From the NCBI RefSeq assembly GCF_014529625.1, contig NZ_CP076039.1:2852001-2916000 (forward strand): DNA of 64,000 bases. The letters run 5' to 3'. Positions 9,213-18,654 of this stretch are shown here, in pieces. Each line of letters starts with the position of its first letter. Positions within the stretch are counted from its first letter, which is position 1. The notes beneath the pieces were generated by a model, which was given only the letters and a program-made list of their open reading frames with translations, did no database searches and was not told where the DNA came from. The position numbers and the translations under genes are program-made. The DNA comes from Candidatus Pelagisphaera phototrophica. GTDB taxonomy: Bacteria > Verrucomicrobiota > Verrucomicrobiia > Opitutales > Opitutaceae.

Positions 9213-10625
9213 ATGAAAAAACCTAGCCGTCGCGAATTCCTAAAAAACTCACTTATAACTTCAGGATTCCTTGGATTGAGTGCCTGTTCACAAAATTACT
9301 CGACTGCTGTTTCCTCTGGCAAGCACGGTTCAACTGGTTTAGCCACTAAGGGCTACGGGCCCTTATTAAGCGATCCCAATGGTCGTCTCAAACTACCGAA
9401 GGGTTTTAGCTACAAAGTCATATCTGAGCGAGGGGCCCGAATGGACGACGGACAAATTGTACCCCCCGCGCACGACGGAATGGCTACGTTTCCCGGCCCC
9501 GATGGCCTCACCTTAATCGTACGCAATCACGAAGTCAGCCCTTCGCAGGAGGACAAGGTTGAATACTTGAAATCTAGTGAGTGGAAAGGCATAGGCGATT
9601 CCAAGCGGTATGACAGCGGCGCCAACGGCACTCATTGCACTGGCGGCACAACTACACTAGTATTTGATACGCGAACTCAGGAATTGAAACGCCATTATCT
9701 CTCCCTTACCGGAACCATCCGAAACTGCTCCGGTGGCGTAACTCCGTGGGGATCTTGGATCACGTGCGAAGAGGATGTCAATAGAGCCGATGACCGACTA
9801 CAGAAGGACCATGGCTACAACTTCGAGGTGCCCGCCAATTATGAGATCGGCCTTACAGATCCAGTGCCACTCAAGGACATGGGAAGATTCAACCATGAAG
9901 CGGTCTCCGTAGATCCAGCCAGTGGTATCGTCTACCAAACCGAGGATCGTCCAGATGGCCTCATCTATCGCTTTATTCCCCATGTGAGAGGCCACCTGGC
10001 CAAAGGGGGTCGTCTTCAGGCGCTCGTCATCAGGGGGGCTCCCTCAAGCGATACACGGAATTGGGAAGAGATCGACCTCCCCAGTTTCCCCGTCAAACAG
10101 TCTATAGAGGTGGAATGGATCGACATCGACGACCCTACCGCACCCAATGACGACCTTCGCTACAAGGGATTCGAAAACGGGGCAGCTCGATTCGCTCGCG
10201 GTGAAGGAATGTTTTACGGAAATGGCGAAATCTACTTTGCCTGCACCAACGGCGGACCGAAAAAGTTTGGTCAGGTTTTCCGATACCGCCCCAGTGCGTT
10301 TGAAGGGATGAGTCAGGAGTCTGCGAATCCGGGTAAACTAGAACTTTTCATCGAAAGCCAAGATCTAGAACTGCTCAAGGCCTGTGACAATCTGACCGTA
10401 GCTCCGTGGGGGGACATTGTCATCTGTGAGGACGACAATGAAAGCAGCGCTATTGTTGGCATTACAACCGATGGGAAAATGTACAAGATCGGACACGTTC
10501 AGGTGGAGAGCGAAGTTGCCGGAGCTTGTTTTTCTCCGGACGGTACCACTCTATTCGTGAATATCCAGAATAGCCCTGGAGAGACGCTCGCCATCACAGG
10601 TCCTTGGCGAGATCGGATCGCATAG
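9213..10625 (+). CDS. PhoX-family (DUF839) secreted phosphatase-like protein, Tat signal
   Basis: This 470-residue protein starts with a twin-arginine signal (PSRREFLKNS) followed by a hydrophobic stretch ending in LGLSACS. The Cys there also makes a lipobox possible. The body matches PhoX/DUF839: an NGTHCTGGTTTL segment, the GGVTPWGSWITCEED block typical of PhoX, FNHEAVSVDP and the later CDNLTVAPWGDIVICEDD. Characterised PhoX proteins are calcium/iron-dependent alkaline phosphatases at the cell surface, and the substrate here is not known. I chose the ATG at 9213 over an upstream TTG at 9201 because it places the Tat motif close to the N-terminus. Confidence 0.88.
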   Translation: MKKPSRREFLKNSLITSGFLGLSACSQNYSTAVSSGKHGSTGLATKGYGPLLSDPNGRLKLPKGFSYKVISERGARMDDGQIVPPAHDGMATFPGPDGLTLIVRNHEVSPSQEDKVEYLKSSEWKGIGDSKRYDSGANGTHCTGGTTTLVFDTRTQELKRHYLSLTGTIRNCSGGVTPWGSWITCEEDVNRADDRLQKDHGYNFEVPANYEIGLTDPVPLKDMGRFNHEAVSVDPASGIVYQTEDRPDGLIYRFIPHVRGHLAKGGRLQALVIRGAPSSDTRNWEEIDLPSFPVKQSIEVEWIDIDDPTAPNDDLRYKGFENGAARFARGEGMFYGNGEIYFACTNGGPKKFGQVFRYRPSAFEGMSQESANPGKLELFIESQDLELLKACDNLTVAPWGDIVICEDDNESSAIVGITTDGKMYKIGHVQVESEVAGACFSPDGTTLFVNIQNSPGETLAITGPWRDRIA

Positions 10626-10790
10626 GTGGATTAGTATAGCTCCGACAGCGCTTCTGATAGCTCGGAGTGCGATGAGTCAGCAGAACTTGATAAAGTTAAG
10701 AGTCACACTAGTGAATGCTGGTGGGAGATAACAAACTTCACTTTTGCACTCACTCATGACCCATTAGCAATCAGTCTTCGATAAATTCTT

Positions 10791-11537
10791 ATGGAACGAA
10801 CCATTAAAGATCAGGTAGCCATCGTTACCGGCGGAGCTTCGGGAATCGGCTTGGCTACAGCCATTCGGCTATCCTCAGAAGGGGCTAAAGTAGCACTTTT
10901 TGACACTAATGAAGAAGGGCTTCAAAAGGCAAAAGCAACGCTCGTTGGTGAAGTGATTGCCCTGCAAACGGACATTAGCTCAGAAGAAAGTGTTCAAGCT
11001 GCCGTTTCTCAAGTTCTGGATACATTTGGGCAAATCGACATCGCGGTAAATGCCGCAGGAATCGTGGGACAAACCAATACGAAAATCATCGACATCCCGG
11101 TACCCGATTTCCAAAAGGTTTTCGAAGTCAATCTACTGGGCTCGTTCATCCTAGCCAAGACCCTGCTGCCTCACATGGTAGAGCGGAACTATGGCCGTAT
11201 CCTACTAATTGCCTCGATCGCTGGGAAAGAGGGAAATGCGGGTATGGTATCCTATTCTACAACTAAAGCTGGCGTGATCGGATTAGTGAAGACGATCGGC
11301 AAGGAATACGCGAAAACCGGAATCACAATCAACTCTCTTGCTCCCGCTGTCATCAAGACTCCGATACACGATGACATTCCTCAGGAACAAATCGACTACA
11401 TGACCTCTAAAATCCCTATGGGACGCTGCGGCACGCTTGACGAAATTGTATCTACAATACGCTTTATAGTATCACCAGAAAACAGTTACACGACCGGTTT
11501 TTGTTTCGATTTTTCAGGCGGAAGAGCGACTTACTGA
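10791..11537 (+). CDS. SDR-family NAD(P)-dependent oxidoreductase
   Basis: This is a classical short-chain dehydrogenase of 248 residues. It has the cofactor motif TGGASGIG near residues 14-21, the NAAG-type motif (VNAAGIVG), a catalytic Ser in LLIASIAG and the YSTTK catalytic Tyr/Lys pair. The C-terminal TGFCFDFSGGRATY is typical of FabG-like sugar or 3-oxoacyl reductases. The substrate cannot be told from sequence. It stands alone between the PhoX-like and ABC-F genes. Confidence 0.88.
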   Translation: MERTIKDQVAIVTGGASGIGLATAIRLSSEGAKVALFDTNEEGLQKAKATLVGEVIALQTDISSEESVQAAVSQVLDTFGQIDIAVNAAGIVGQTNTKIIDIPVPDFQKVFEVNLLGSFILAKTLLPHMVERNYGRILLIASIAGKEGNAGMVSYSTTKAGVIGLVKTIGKEYAKTGITINSLAPAVIKTPIHDDIPQEQIDYMTSKIPMGRCGTLDEIVSTIRFIVSPENSYTTGFCFDFSGGRATY

Positions 11538-11693
11538 AAGCGTAGCCCTGCTTCGAGGGGTCCCCTTCCACATCCGTGGGAGTGTTCCAGCCTCCGACTG
11601 GGAAGCCTATCCCAGCCTGCTCTTTGATCACTCTTCTTTACGCGGAATCCCACTTGACGCTCCTCATCCACCTCCTAAGGTGCCCTCCTTCCT

Positions 11694-13325
11694 ATGATCA
11701 ATATAATCGATGTCTCACTCCGTTACGGTGAAAAGGTTATCTACAACAAGATATCCACAACGATTGGTGCACGCGACCGAATCGGGCTAGTCGGGTCGAA
11801 TGGATCTGGAAAATCCACTTTGATTAAGCTGCTTCTGAATGAGGCAGAGATTGATTCCGGAGAAGTAGAACGTCCCGGCTACGTCACCCTAGGATATCTT
11901 CCACAAGATGGTATCGAGCTGAAGGGGAAGACGCTCTACGGCGAAGTGTCTACCGCCTTCGAAGATGCGCTGGCCCTCCAGAAGAACATCGACGAAGCGG
12001 ATGAGCAGATGATGGATATGGATACCTCATCCGAAGAGTACTACGATCTTCTCGATCAAATAGGTGCCTGGGAGCAAAAACTCGAGTCCCATGAACCTGA
12101 AAAAATGAAGTCAAAGATCGAAAAGACCCTCATGGGTCTCGGGTTCGCGAAATCCGACTTTGAACGCGACACCAGCGAGTTTTCGGGTGGCTGGCAAATG
12201 CGCATGGCGCTGGCAAAACTGCTGCTAAGAGAACCCTCCCTACTTCTACTCGACGAACCTACTAACCATTTGGACATCATTTCGCAACAATGGCTGGAGG
12301 ATTACCTCACCCGCTACGACGGATCACTCATGGTCATTTCCCACGACCGAGCATTCCTCGATGTCGTTACCAATCGAACGATCCACCTTTCGATGGGAGC
12401 TCTCAAATCCTACAGCGGAAACTACTCCTTCTACATAAAGCAATCCGAAGCGGATCTGGAGGTCCTGCGAAAGAAGGTCAAGAACCAGCAAGCCGAGATC
12501 CAGCGCCAAAAGGACTTCATCAATCGCTTCAGAGGAAATGTCAAAAAGGCCTCACTCGTTCAAAGCCGAATGAAGGATCTCGAGAAGATGGAGATTATTA
12601 AAATACCTCCACAGGAGAAAAAAATCTATTTCAGATTTCCGCCCCCTCCACCAGCTAGCGCAAAAGTCATTGAACTTAAAAATATGTCTAAGTCCTATGG
12701 CGATCTACAGATCTTCAAGGGGCTCGACTTCTACATCGACAAAGGTGATCGGATCGCAGTCGTCGGAGTAAACGGCGCCGGAAAGTCAACCCTTGCTCGT
12801 ATTCTAGCCGGTATCGAGCCCTTCCAGGAAGGAGAGCGGACTTTGGGAATCAATACGGTTCTATCCTACTTCGCCCAACAGCAGGCCGAAGAATTGGATC
12901 CAGATAAAACGGTTTTGGAAGAAGTCGAACAATCCTCGGCAGAAGCCAATCGCGAGGAATCCAATCCACGGGCTGTTCTAGGGGCACTCCTATTTCGAAA
13001 AGACGATGTATTCAAAAAAACCAGCGTGCTTTCCGGCGGTGAGCGAAATCGACTTGCCCTAGCGAAGATGCTTATGCGAGAAGCCAACACCATCATTCTT
13101 GACGAGCCAACCAATCACTTGGATATTAAAAGTAAAGCGATTCTTCAAGACGCTGTTAAAGCGTTTGATGGCACGGTGATACTGGTCAGTCACGACCGTG
13201 ATTTCCTCGATCCGATCGTCAATAAAGTTCTAGAAGTTAGCAAAACCGGCACACGAATGCTCACCTGCAACGTGAGCGAATACTTGGACCGGATCAGGAA
13301 AGAAGAGAAAGCGATGAAAGCTTAA
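11694..13325 (+). CDS. ABC-F family ATPase (ribosome-associated type)
   Basis: Two ABC ATPase domains lie on one 543-residue chain without membrane segments, the hallmark of ABC-F proteins, which act on the ribosome in translation or antibiotic protection. Domain 1 has Walker A GSNGSGKS, signature FSGGWQMR and Walker B LLLLDEPTNHLD. Domain 2 has GVNGAGKS, LSGGERNR and TIILDEPTNHLD. The linker between them (about residues 240-310) is charged and helical, as in Uup/YheS/YdiF subfamilies. The exact subfamily is uncertain. Confidence 0.93.
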   Translation: MINIIDVSLRYGEKVIYNKISTTIGARDRIGLVGSNGSGKSTLIKLLLNEAEIDSGEVERPGYVTLGYLPQDGIELKGKTLYGEVSTAFEDALALQKNIDEADEQMMDMDTSSEEYYDLLDQIGAWEQKLESHEPEKMKSKIEKTLMGLGFAKSDFERDTSEFSGGWQMRMALAKLLLREPSLLLLDEPTNHLDIISQQWLEDYLTRYDGSLMVISHDRAFLDVVTNRTIHLSMGALKSYSGNYSFYIKQSEADLEVLRKKVKNQQAEIQRQKDFINRFRGNVKKASLVQSRMKDLEKMEIIKIPPQEKKIYFRFPPPPPASAKVIELKNMSKSYGDLQIFKGLDFYIDKGDRIAVVGVNGAGKSTLARILAGIEPFQEGERTLGINTVLSYFAQQQAEELDPDKTVLEEVEQSSAEANREESNPRAVLGALLFRKDDVFKKTSVLSGGERNRLALAKMLMREANTIILDEPTNHLDIKSKAILQDAVKAFDGTVILVSHDRDFLDPIVNKVLEVSKTGTRMLTCNVSEYLDRIRKEEKAMKA

Positions 13326-13478
13326 CGAACGTGATATCGATCCACTCGAACCACCCTGCTCCCGTGGCAACAGCCTCCGCTCTCTGAGCTTCGCCCGTCA
13401 TGAGACCACAGGGAATATTCTCGCAGATTCAAAGTAGCGGAGAATTAATTCGTAGAGGAGGGCCCAACGAATGGGAGG

Positions 13479-14339
13479 CTAGCCAACCCGATAGAAACAA
13501 TTCATTTTCTTCTCCTGGCCCACCGTTGTTAGGGGACCATGTCCCGAGGCGATAACCGTATCATCCGGCAATGAGAGAATCTTCTTCAATCCAGCGAGAC
13601 CCTGCTCGTAAGAAACATTTGCGCCACCCATGGAGCCCGCGAATATGGCATCTCCCACAAGTGCAACGGTTCGACTCAAACCTGTAACCACAAAGGTTGC
13701 CCCGCCATCCGTATGCCCTGGTGTATTGAACATTTCAACACTAAGAGAACCGATTCTGGCTACGTATCCTTCGTCGATCTTCTCCGCAGCAAAGGGAACT
13801 TCTGGCTCGAGTTGACTGATTACCGCGCTCGCTTCCGTCTTTTCCAATATCAAATCAGCTCCCTCAATGTGATCACCGTGCGAATGGGTTACGAAAAGCG
13901 TTTTTAGCGTCAGTCCTCTTTTGGACAGTGATTCCAGAATAGGCTTGGGATCCGTCCCCGTATCGAACGCGATCGCCTCCCTGGCGGCTGGATCCCATAT
14001 CAGGTAGGCATTCACGTGCATATCGTAAAAAGGTGTCGCAATGAGCTCGAATCCTTCAATGGCTTTCGGTTCCTCTGGGTACCATTCGTTTCTCCCAATT
14101 GCCAATAAGGCTTTCACATTGAGTCCCAAAGCCTGTCCCAATATCGCAACATCGCTCGGGTCAAACTCCCCACGACGCGCCTTTCGAATACTCTCTTCTG
14201 ACAACCCTGTCTTCTCCGCTAGAACTTCCGTGGAAATCCCCTGACCCTTCTGAGCCTTTCCTAACACGTCATTGACATCATCCTCAACTGGCAGTTTCAT
14301 AACCCCATGGCTTTCGGATTCTTGCTGATGAGGCGACAA
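13479..14339 (-). CDS. Metallo-beta-lactamase fold hydrolase with N-terminal Xre-type helix-turn-helix
   Basis: The first ~75 residues look like a Cro/C1-type helix-turn-helix (STEVLAEKTGLSEESIRKA, then AILGQALGLNVKALL). The remainder is an MBL-fold hydrolase with the dinuclear metal motif THSHGDHIEGA, a later metal His in NTPGHTDGG, the bridging Asp in VGDAIFAGS and a final metal His in SGHGPLTT. The layout matches glyoxalase II-like thiolester hydrolases or persulfide dioxygenases. Fusion of a DNA-binding domain to this fold is uncommon but known in databases as a minor architecture. The gene converges with the ABC-F gene and is divergent from the GNAT gene. Confidence 0.86.
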   Translation of the reverse strand: MSPHQQESESHGVMKLPVEDDVNDVLGKAQKGQGISTEVLAEKTGLSEESIRKARRGEFDPSDVAILGQALGLNVKALLAIGRNEWYPEEPKAIEGFELIATPFYDMHVNAYLIWDPAAREAIAFDTGTDPKPILESLSKRGLTLKTLFVTHSHGDHIEGADLILEKTEASAVISQLEPEVPFAAEKIDEGYVARIGSLSVEMFNTPGHTDGGATFVVTGLSRTVALVGDAIFAGSMGGANVSYEQGLAGLKKILSLPDDTVIASGHGPLTTVGQEKKMNCFYRVG

Positions 14340-14500
14340 TATTCGATAATTCCTTCTCCAAAAAATTTGAATTTACCCTTTGCGATGAAGAGTCCGGCTC
14401 CTTGTGAAAATTGCCACAAAAGCATACGAATGTATGTTCCGGTTGGGTAATAACTTGCCAGTGGCAAAAAGAAGACATTCCTTTCAGCAGACTCACCACT

Positions 14501-15022
14501 ATGAATCTGATAGAAATCCGTCTTCTCAATCCCGACGAACTTGAAAAGATCTACCAGATCGATCGATCCGAAGAGATTGAGCACCGCTACCGCTACATCG
14601 ACGGCGAGCTAAAAGCGTTCGACGAAAGTGCCTCGGTGCCCCACGATCCCAATTACTGGGATACCTATTACGACACATGGAAAGCAGCCCTTCAATTAGG
14701 AGCGGAAGTATTTGGGGCCTTCGACGAGGAACAACTGTCGGGAATCGTAATTTTAAATCCAAATCTCGAACCAGGAACGGAACAACTTCTCGCGTTGTAC
14801 GTAGACTCGAATCACCGCATGAGCGGGATCGCAAAGTCGCTCTACGTGAAAGCGGAAGACGCCGCCAGAACCAGGAAATCGAAAACCCTCTACGTCTGTG
14901 CTACCCCTACCGACTCATCTGTTAATTTCTACCTCAGCCAGGGTTTCGAACCCACCGCTACCCCAAATGCAGGACTCTTCGAGAAACATCCCGAGGATAT
15001 CCATATGACCAAAAACCTATAG
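14501..15022 (+). CDS. GNAT-family N-acetyltransferase
   Basis: This 173-residue protein carries GNAT motif A: LLALYVDSNHRMSGIAKSL, where R-M-S-G-I-A is the acetyl-CoA pyrophosphate loop. It is followed by the motif B end VNFYLSQGFEPT. The start at 14501 gives the expected N-terminus MNLIEIRLLNPDELEKIY, while longer frames upstream lack conservation. The substrate is unknown. It is divergent from the MBL gene. Confidence 0.82.
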   Translation: MNLIEIRLLNPDELEKIYQIDRSEEIEHRYRYIDGELKAFDESASVPHDPNYWDTYYDTWKAALQLGAEVFGAFDEEQLSGIVILNPNLEPGTEQLLALYVDSNHRMSGIAKSLYVKAEDAARTRKSKTLYVCATPTDSSVNFYLSQGFEPTATPNAGLFEKHPEDIHMTKNL

Positions 15023-15220
15023 TTGTTCACTCAGCGGAATCTTAGCTCTACTTTTTATTCAGCAAGGGGCAGGAGCAGGGGCCTCGTAACGATCGTTCGA
15101 AATACAACAAAGTAGACTTGGAAAGTGTCTCAGCGTTGTTTTTTCCAGATGTATCTGTCTCTCGGCCTACAAGGGAAATCAATGAGCCTTTAAGAGGTTC
15201 AGCAAACGTGCAGAGTTCAC

Positions 15221-15252
15221 AAAAAAAAACGCCGCTCAGAAAAGCGGCGTTC
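15221..15252 (-). terminator. Rho-independent terminator of the RND efflux operon
   Basis: Read on the minus strand, the stem AACGCCGCT / AGCGGCGTT (15251-15243 and 15237-15229) with a short loop is followed by a long run of T. It lies about 25 bases past the stop codon of the RND pump gene. Confidence 0.9.
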
Positions 15253-15274
15253 TAAAAAGCCCTACCTCGTCTTT

Positions 15275-18200
15275 TCAATCGTTGCTCGCTTCAACCGCGA
15301 CGTAATCCCTCTCAGCCTGGTGCCGATCGAGGGGCTTGTTGTAAAGATTACAATAGGCGACTCTAATATCATCAAAGATTAATGTAATTGTCGGAACCAA
15401 CAATAGCGTAATTGTGGTACCAAACGCAATTCCCCAGCCAAGGGAAACGGCCATAGGTATTAAGAATGCGGACTGCGAGCTGGGATCAAACATCAGAGGA
15501 AGTAGACCAAAGAAGGTCGTCAAAGAGGTTAACAAGATCGGACGAAACCTTCTCACGCCTGCCAACCTAACCGCCTCGAGCACAGGCATGCCTCGCTTTA
15601 TTTGCCGATTTATAAAATCCACCATCACGAGACTGTCGTTCACAATCACTCCCGACAACGCCATCATACCCAATAGGGAAAGCATGGATACAACAGACGT
15701 TGGGCTCCCCGCTCGACCGAATACATCGATAAGCAAAAAGTTCATTATAAAGTGCCCTAATAAGGCCCCAATTATCCCAAACGGAATCGCAGCCATGACA
15801 ATAAATGGCTGGGTATAACTCCTAAACGGGATTGCCAACAACACATACACCGCCGACACAACTAAATAGATTCCCTTAATCAATTCCTTATTGTTGTTGG
15901 CCTGCTCCCTCGCGCGACCTTCCAGACTGACTGACATTCCAGGATACTTCGCTATCATCGGAGGAAGGACATTGTTCACAATATCAAATTCGATCGCATC
16001 CACATCTACACTTTCGGTGTCTGCATCTGCTTCCACGCGAATGATACGATTCCGATTAACCCTTCGAATCGAGGGCAAAGCTCGACCAGGAACAACTTGT
16101 GCGACCTCTTCAAAGGGAACCTCGGTACCATTCTGGGTCCGTATCATCATCGTTCTTAATGATGCCAAAGAGCGACGTTCCTCCCGAGGATATCGAACCA
16201 TTACATTAACATCATCCCGCCCACGCTGTATCTTCTGGGCCTCCGACCCAAAAAAGGCTTGCCGTACCTGCGATGCCAATTGCTGGGCGGTCACGCCCAG
16301 ATTCGAAGCAGCCGGTTTTAATTCGAGCTCCAATTCTTCCGTGGAACGCTCAAAAGAATCGGAAATATCATATAGTCCTTCGTAGCCCAATAGCACCTTC
16401 TGAAGCTCAACAGATACTTCTTTCAAATCATCGATACTCGGCCCCTCCAGTTGAATGGACATGGCACCCCCTCCCCCTCTCGCGAATGAGAAGGAAAAAT
16501 TCTCCGCTTCCGGTATCGGTCCTACCCGGTCTCGTAAAGCCAAGGTAATATCTCGACTACCAATTTCAACCCCAGTATCTTCTGGCGGCAGCATTTCAAC
16601 AACGACTTCACCAATCTCTTGTATGCCTGCCACACTTCTTCCACCCGGGCGACCACTACCAAACGGATTTCCACCGGCTGTTGCGAACACATCAGTAATA
16701 ATTTCCACTCCGTGCTCTTCGTTAATCTCTTTTCGGTAAGCAAGTGTTTCCTTTTCAATGCGGTCGATGTATTTCTGAGTCGTTTCGAACGTCGTACCCG
16801 CCGGCATTTGCAACAAGACTAGAACGCGGTCGCGAGCAAGGCGCGGGAAGGAGCTATAGGCGAGATGGTCACCCGCAATCAAACCCACGAATACAATCAG
16901 TACCGCTACAAACAGCGCAACCGTGCCGTAACGAAACTTCAGACAGAATTCGAGAGCCGGCTTATAGAACTTCATGATGAGTTTCTCTAAACCCTCTGCA
17001 AAAAATCGCTGGAACTTCACGAACGGATTTCGTGAGCTTTCTTTTTTCCCCAGTCCCCTACAATGCTTGAGGTGGGCGGGCAATATCAACTTCGACTCGA
17101 CCAAAGAAAAGAAAAGTACGGGAATAATTACTATCGGTATCTGCTTAAAAAAGTTGCCGCGCGTGCCCGTCATAACCGCAATCGGGTAGAAGGCAACCAT
17201 CGTGGTAAGGACCCCAAATATGACGGGAATTGCCACTTCCTGTGTTCCCTTTATCGCAGCCGTCGTTGCATCGGCACCGCGCTGCATATGCTGATACACA
17301 TTCTCACCCGTTACGATGGCGTCGTCGACGACGATACCTAATACAAGAATAAAAGCGAATAGCGTTATCAGGTTCAGCGAAACGCCCATGATAGGCAGGA
17401 GAAAAAATGCGCCTGAGAATGCGATTGGAATTCCTAGGGCCACCCAAAAGGCGAGCGTCGGCCTTAAGAAAAGAGACAAGATTATCAAAACCAGAAAATA
17501 ACCCATTAAGGCACTCGTTCTAAGCGTATCCAAACGAGACTTGATGCGTGAGGAATCATCCTGCCAATATGAAAGACTAATACCATCAGGAAGCATTTCC
17601 CTCTTTTTTTCCACGAAGTCTCTTACAATGGCCCCAATATCGATTGCACTCTGGTCTCCTGTTCGAAAAACGTCTACTGCGATTGCGCGATCTCCGTTGA
17701 ATCGAGACCGAATAGGCGTTTCGTCAAACCCGTCCTGTACAAGTGCGATGTCCGCTAGCGTGATACGTGTACCGTCGCTGGTAACAACTACAGGAATCTC
17801 GTCGAAGTCAGCTTGCGTGTAGGCTTGCTGCGAGGTCCGAAGCAGAATGTTTCCACCATCCGTTTTAATACTTCCTGCTGAAAGATCAACCGAGTGGTTC
17901 CGCACAGCACGAACGACCGTATCAAAACTAATTCCATATTCCCTCAAAGTCGCTTCCGGAACCTCAATTGCAATCTCGTAAGGACGCACCGCCTTCAACG
18001 TAGTTAAGGATATACCTTCTAGACTACCAATTTCGTCGCGGATGTTTTCACCCAACCCCTTCATTTCTCCCTCGCTCAGGTCGCCCGCAATAACGACGGT
18101 AATTACGCGTTCTTCAAAATTTCGGAGCGTGATTCTCGGGCGCTCCGCTTCGATGGGAAAGGTTCGGATCGTATCAACTCGGTTCTTCACCTCGTCCAAG

Positions 18201-18517
18201 GCCCGATTCATATCGTAATTGTCCGAAATCGTAAGCGACACAACCCCAGTGTTAGAGCTCGCTCTCGCATCCATTTCCTCCACTCCCTCCACATCGTAGA
18301 GGTTCTCCTCAAGACGAAGCACAATGCTTTCCTCGATCTCAGTTGGAGTAGAACCGCGGTATTGGACATCTACCGAAATCGTTCGCGATGGATAATCAGG
18401 GAACTCCTGAAGAATGATTTTATTAAGTCCCGAGTAGATCCCTGCCCCGACTATCGCCACCATCAAGATGTTGGCGGCTACTCCATTGCGGGTGAACCAG
18501 TCAATTAAACGATGCAT
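15275..18517 (-). CDS. RND efflux pump, inner-membrane transporter (AcrB/HAE1-like)
   Basis: The 1080-residue protein has the RND plan: one N-terminal helix, a large periplasmic loop, a block of helices around residues 335-540, a second periplasmic loop and a final helix block. Typical RND pieces include VDDAIVTGENVYQHMQRG near 400 and LSGVIVNDSLVMVDFINR near 960. It exports hydrophobic or amphiphilic compounds using the proton gradient, together with the adaptor and outer-membrane factor encoded upstream. It is the last gene of the three-gene operon and is followed by a terminator. The drug or lipid specificity is not visible. Confidence 0.94.
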   Translation of the reverse strand: MHRLIDWFTRNGVAANILMVAIVGAGIYSGLNKIILQEFPDYPSRTISVDVQYRGSTPTEIEESIVLRLEENLYDVEGVEEMDARASSNTGVVSLTISDNYDMNRALDEVKNRVDTIRTFPIEAERPRITLRNFEERVITVVIAGDLSEGEMKGLGENIRDEIGSLEGISLTTLKAVRPYEIAIEVPEATLREYGISFDTVVRAVRNHSVDLSAGSIKTDGGNILLRTSQQAYTQADFDEIPVVVTSDGTRITLADIALVQDGFDETPIRSRFNGDRAIAVDVFRTGDQSAIDIGAIVRDFVEKKREMLPDGISLSYWQDDSSRIKSRLDTLRTSALMGYFLVLIILSLFLRPTLAFWVALGIPIAFSGAFFLLPIMGVSLNLITLFAFILVLGIVVDDAIVTGENVYQHMQRGADATTAAIKGTQEVAIPVIFGVLTTMVAFYPIAVMTGTRGNFFKQIPIVIIPVLFFSLVESKLILPAHLKHCRGLGKKESSRNPFVKFQRFFAEGLEKLIMKFYKPALEFCLKFRYGTVALFVAVLIVFVGLIAGDHLAYSSFPRLARDRVLVLLQMPAGTTFETTQKYIDRIEKETLAYRKEINEEHGVEIITDVFATAGGNPFGSGRPGGRSVAGIQEIGEVVVEMLPPEDTGVEIGSRDITLALRDRVGPIPEAENFSFSFARGGGGAMSIQLEGPSIDDLKEVSVELQKVLLGYEGLYDISDSFERSTEELELELKPAASNLGVTAQQLASQVRQAFFGSEAQKIQRGRDDVNVMVRYPREERRSLASLRTMMIRTQNGTEVPFEEVAQVVPGRALPSIRRVNRNRIIRVEADADTESVDVDAIEFDIVNNVLPPMIAKYPGMSVSLEGRAREQANNNKELIKGIYLVVSAVYVLLAIPFRSYTQPFIVMAAIPFGIIGALLGHFIMNFLLIDVFGRAGSPTSVVSMLSLLGMMALSGVIVNDSLVMVDFINRQIKRGMPVLEAVRLAGVRRFRPILLTSLTTFFGLLPLMFDPSSQSAFLIPMAVSLGWGIAFGTTITLLLVPTITLIFDDIRVAYCNLYNKPLDRHQAERDYVAVEASND

Positions 18518-18654
18518 TATGAATGTTGATTTTGATTGTTGAAAATAGGGGCGAATACCTCCCGAGGAGGAGCTGGGAAACGCTTTTATGGTAAACGTGG
18601 TATTTGAAAGACGGTATCTGAGGAATAAGGGCGAAAAAACTGTCGGCTAGAGAA

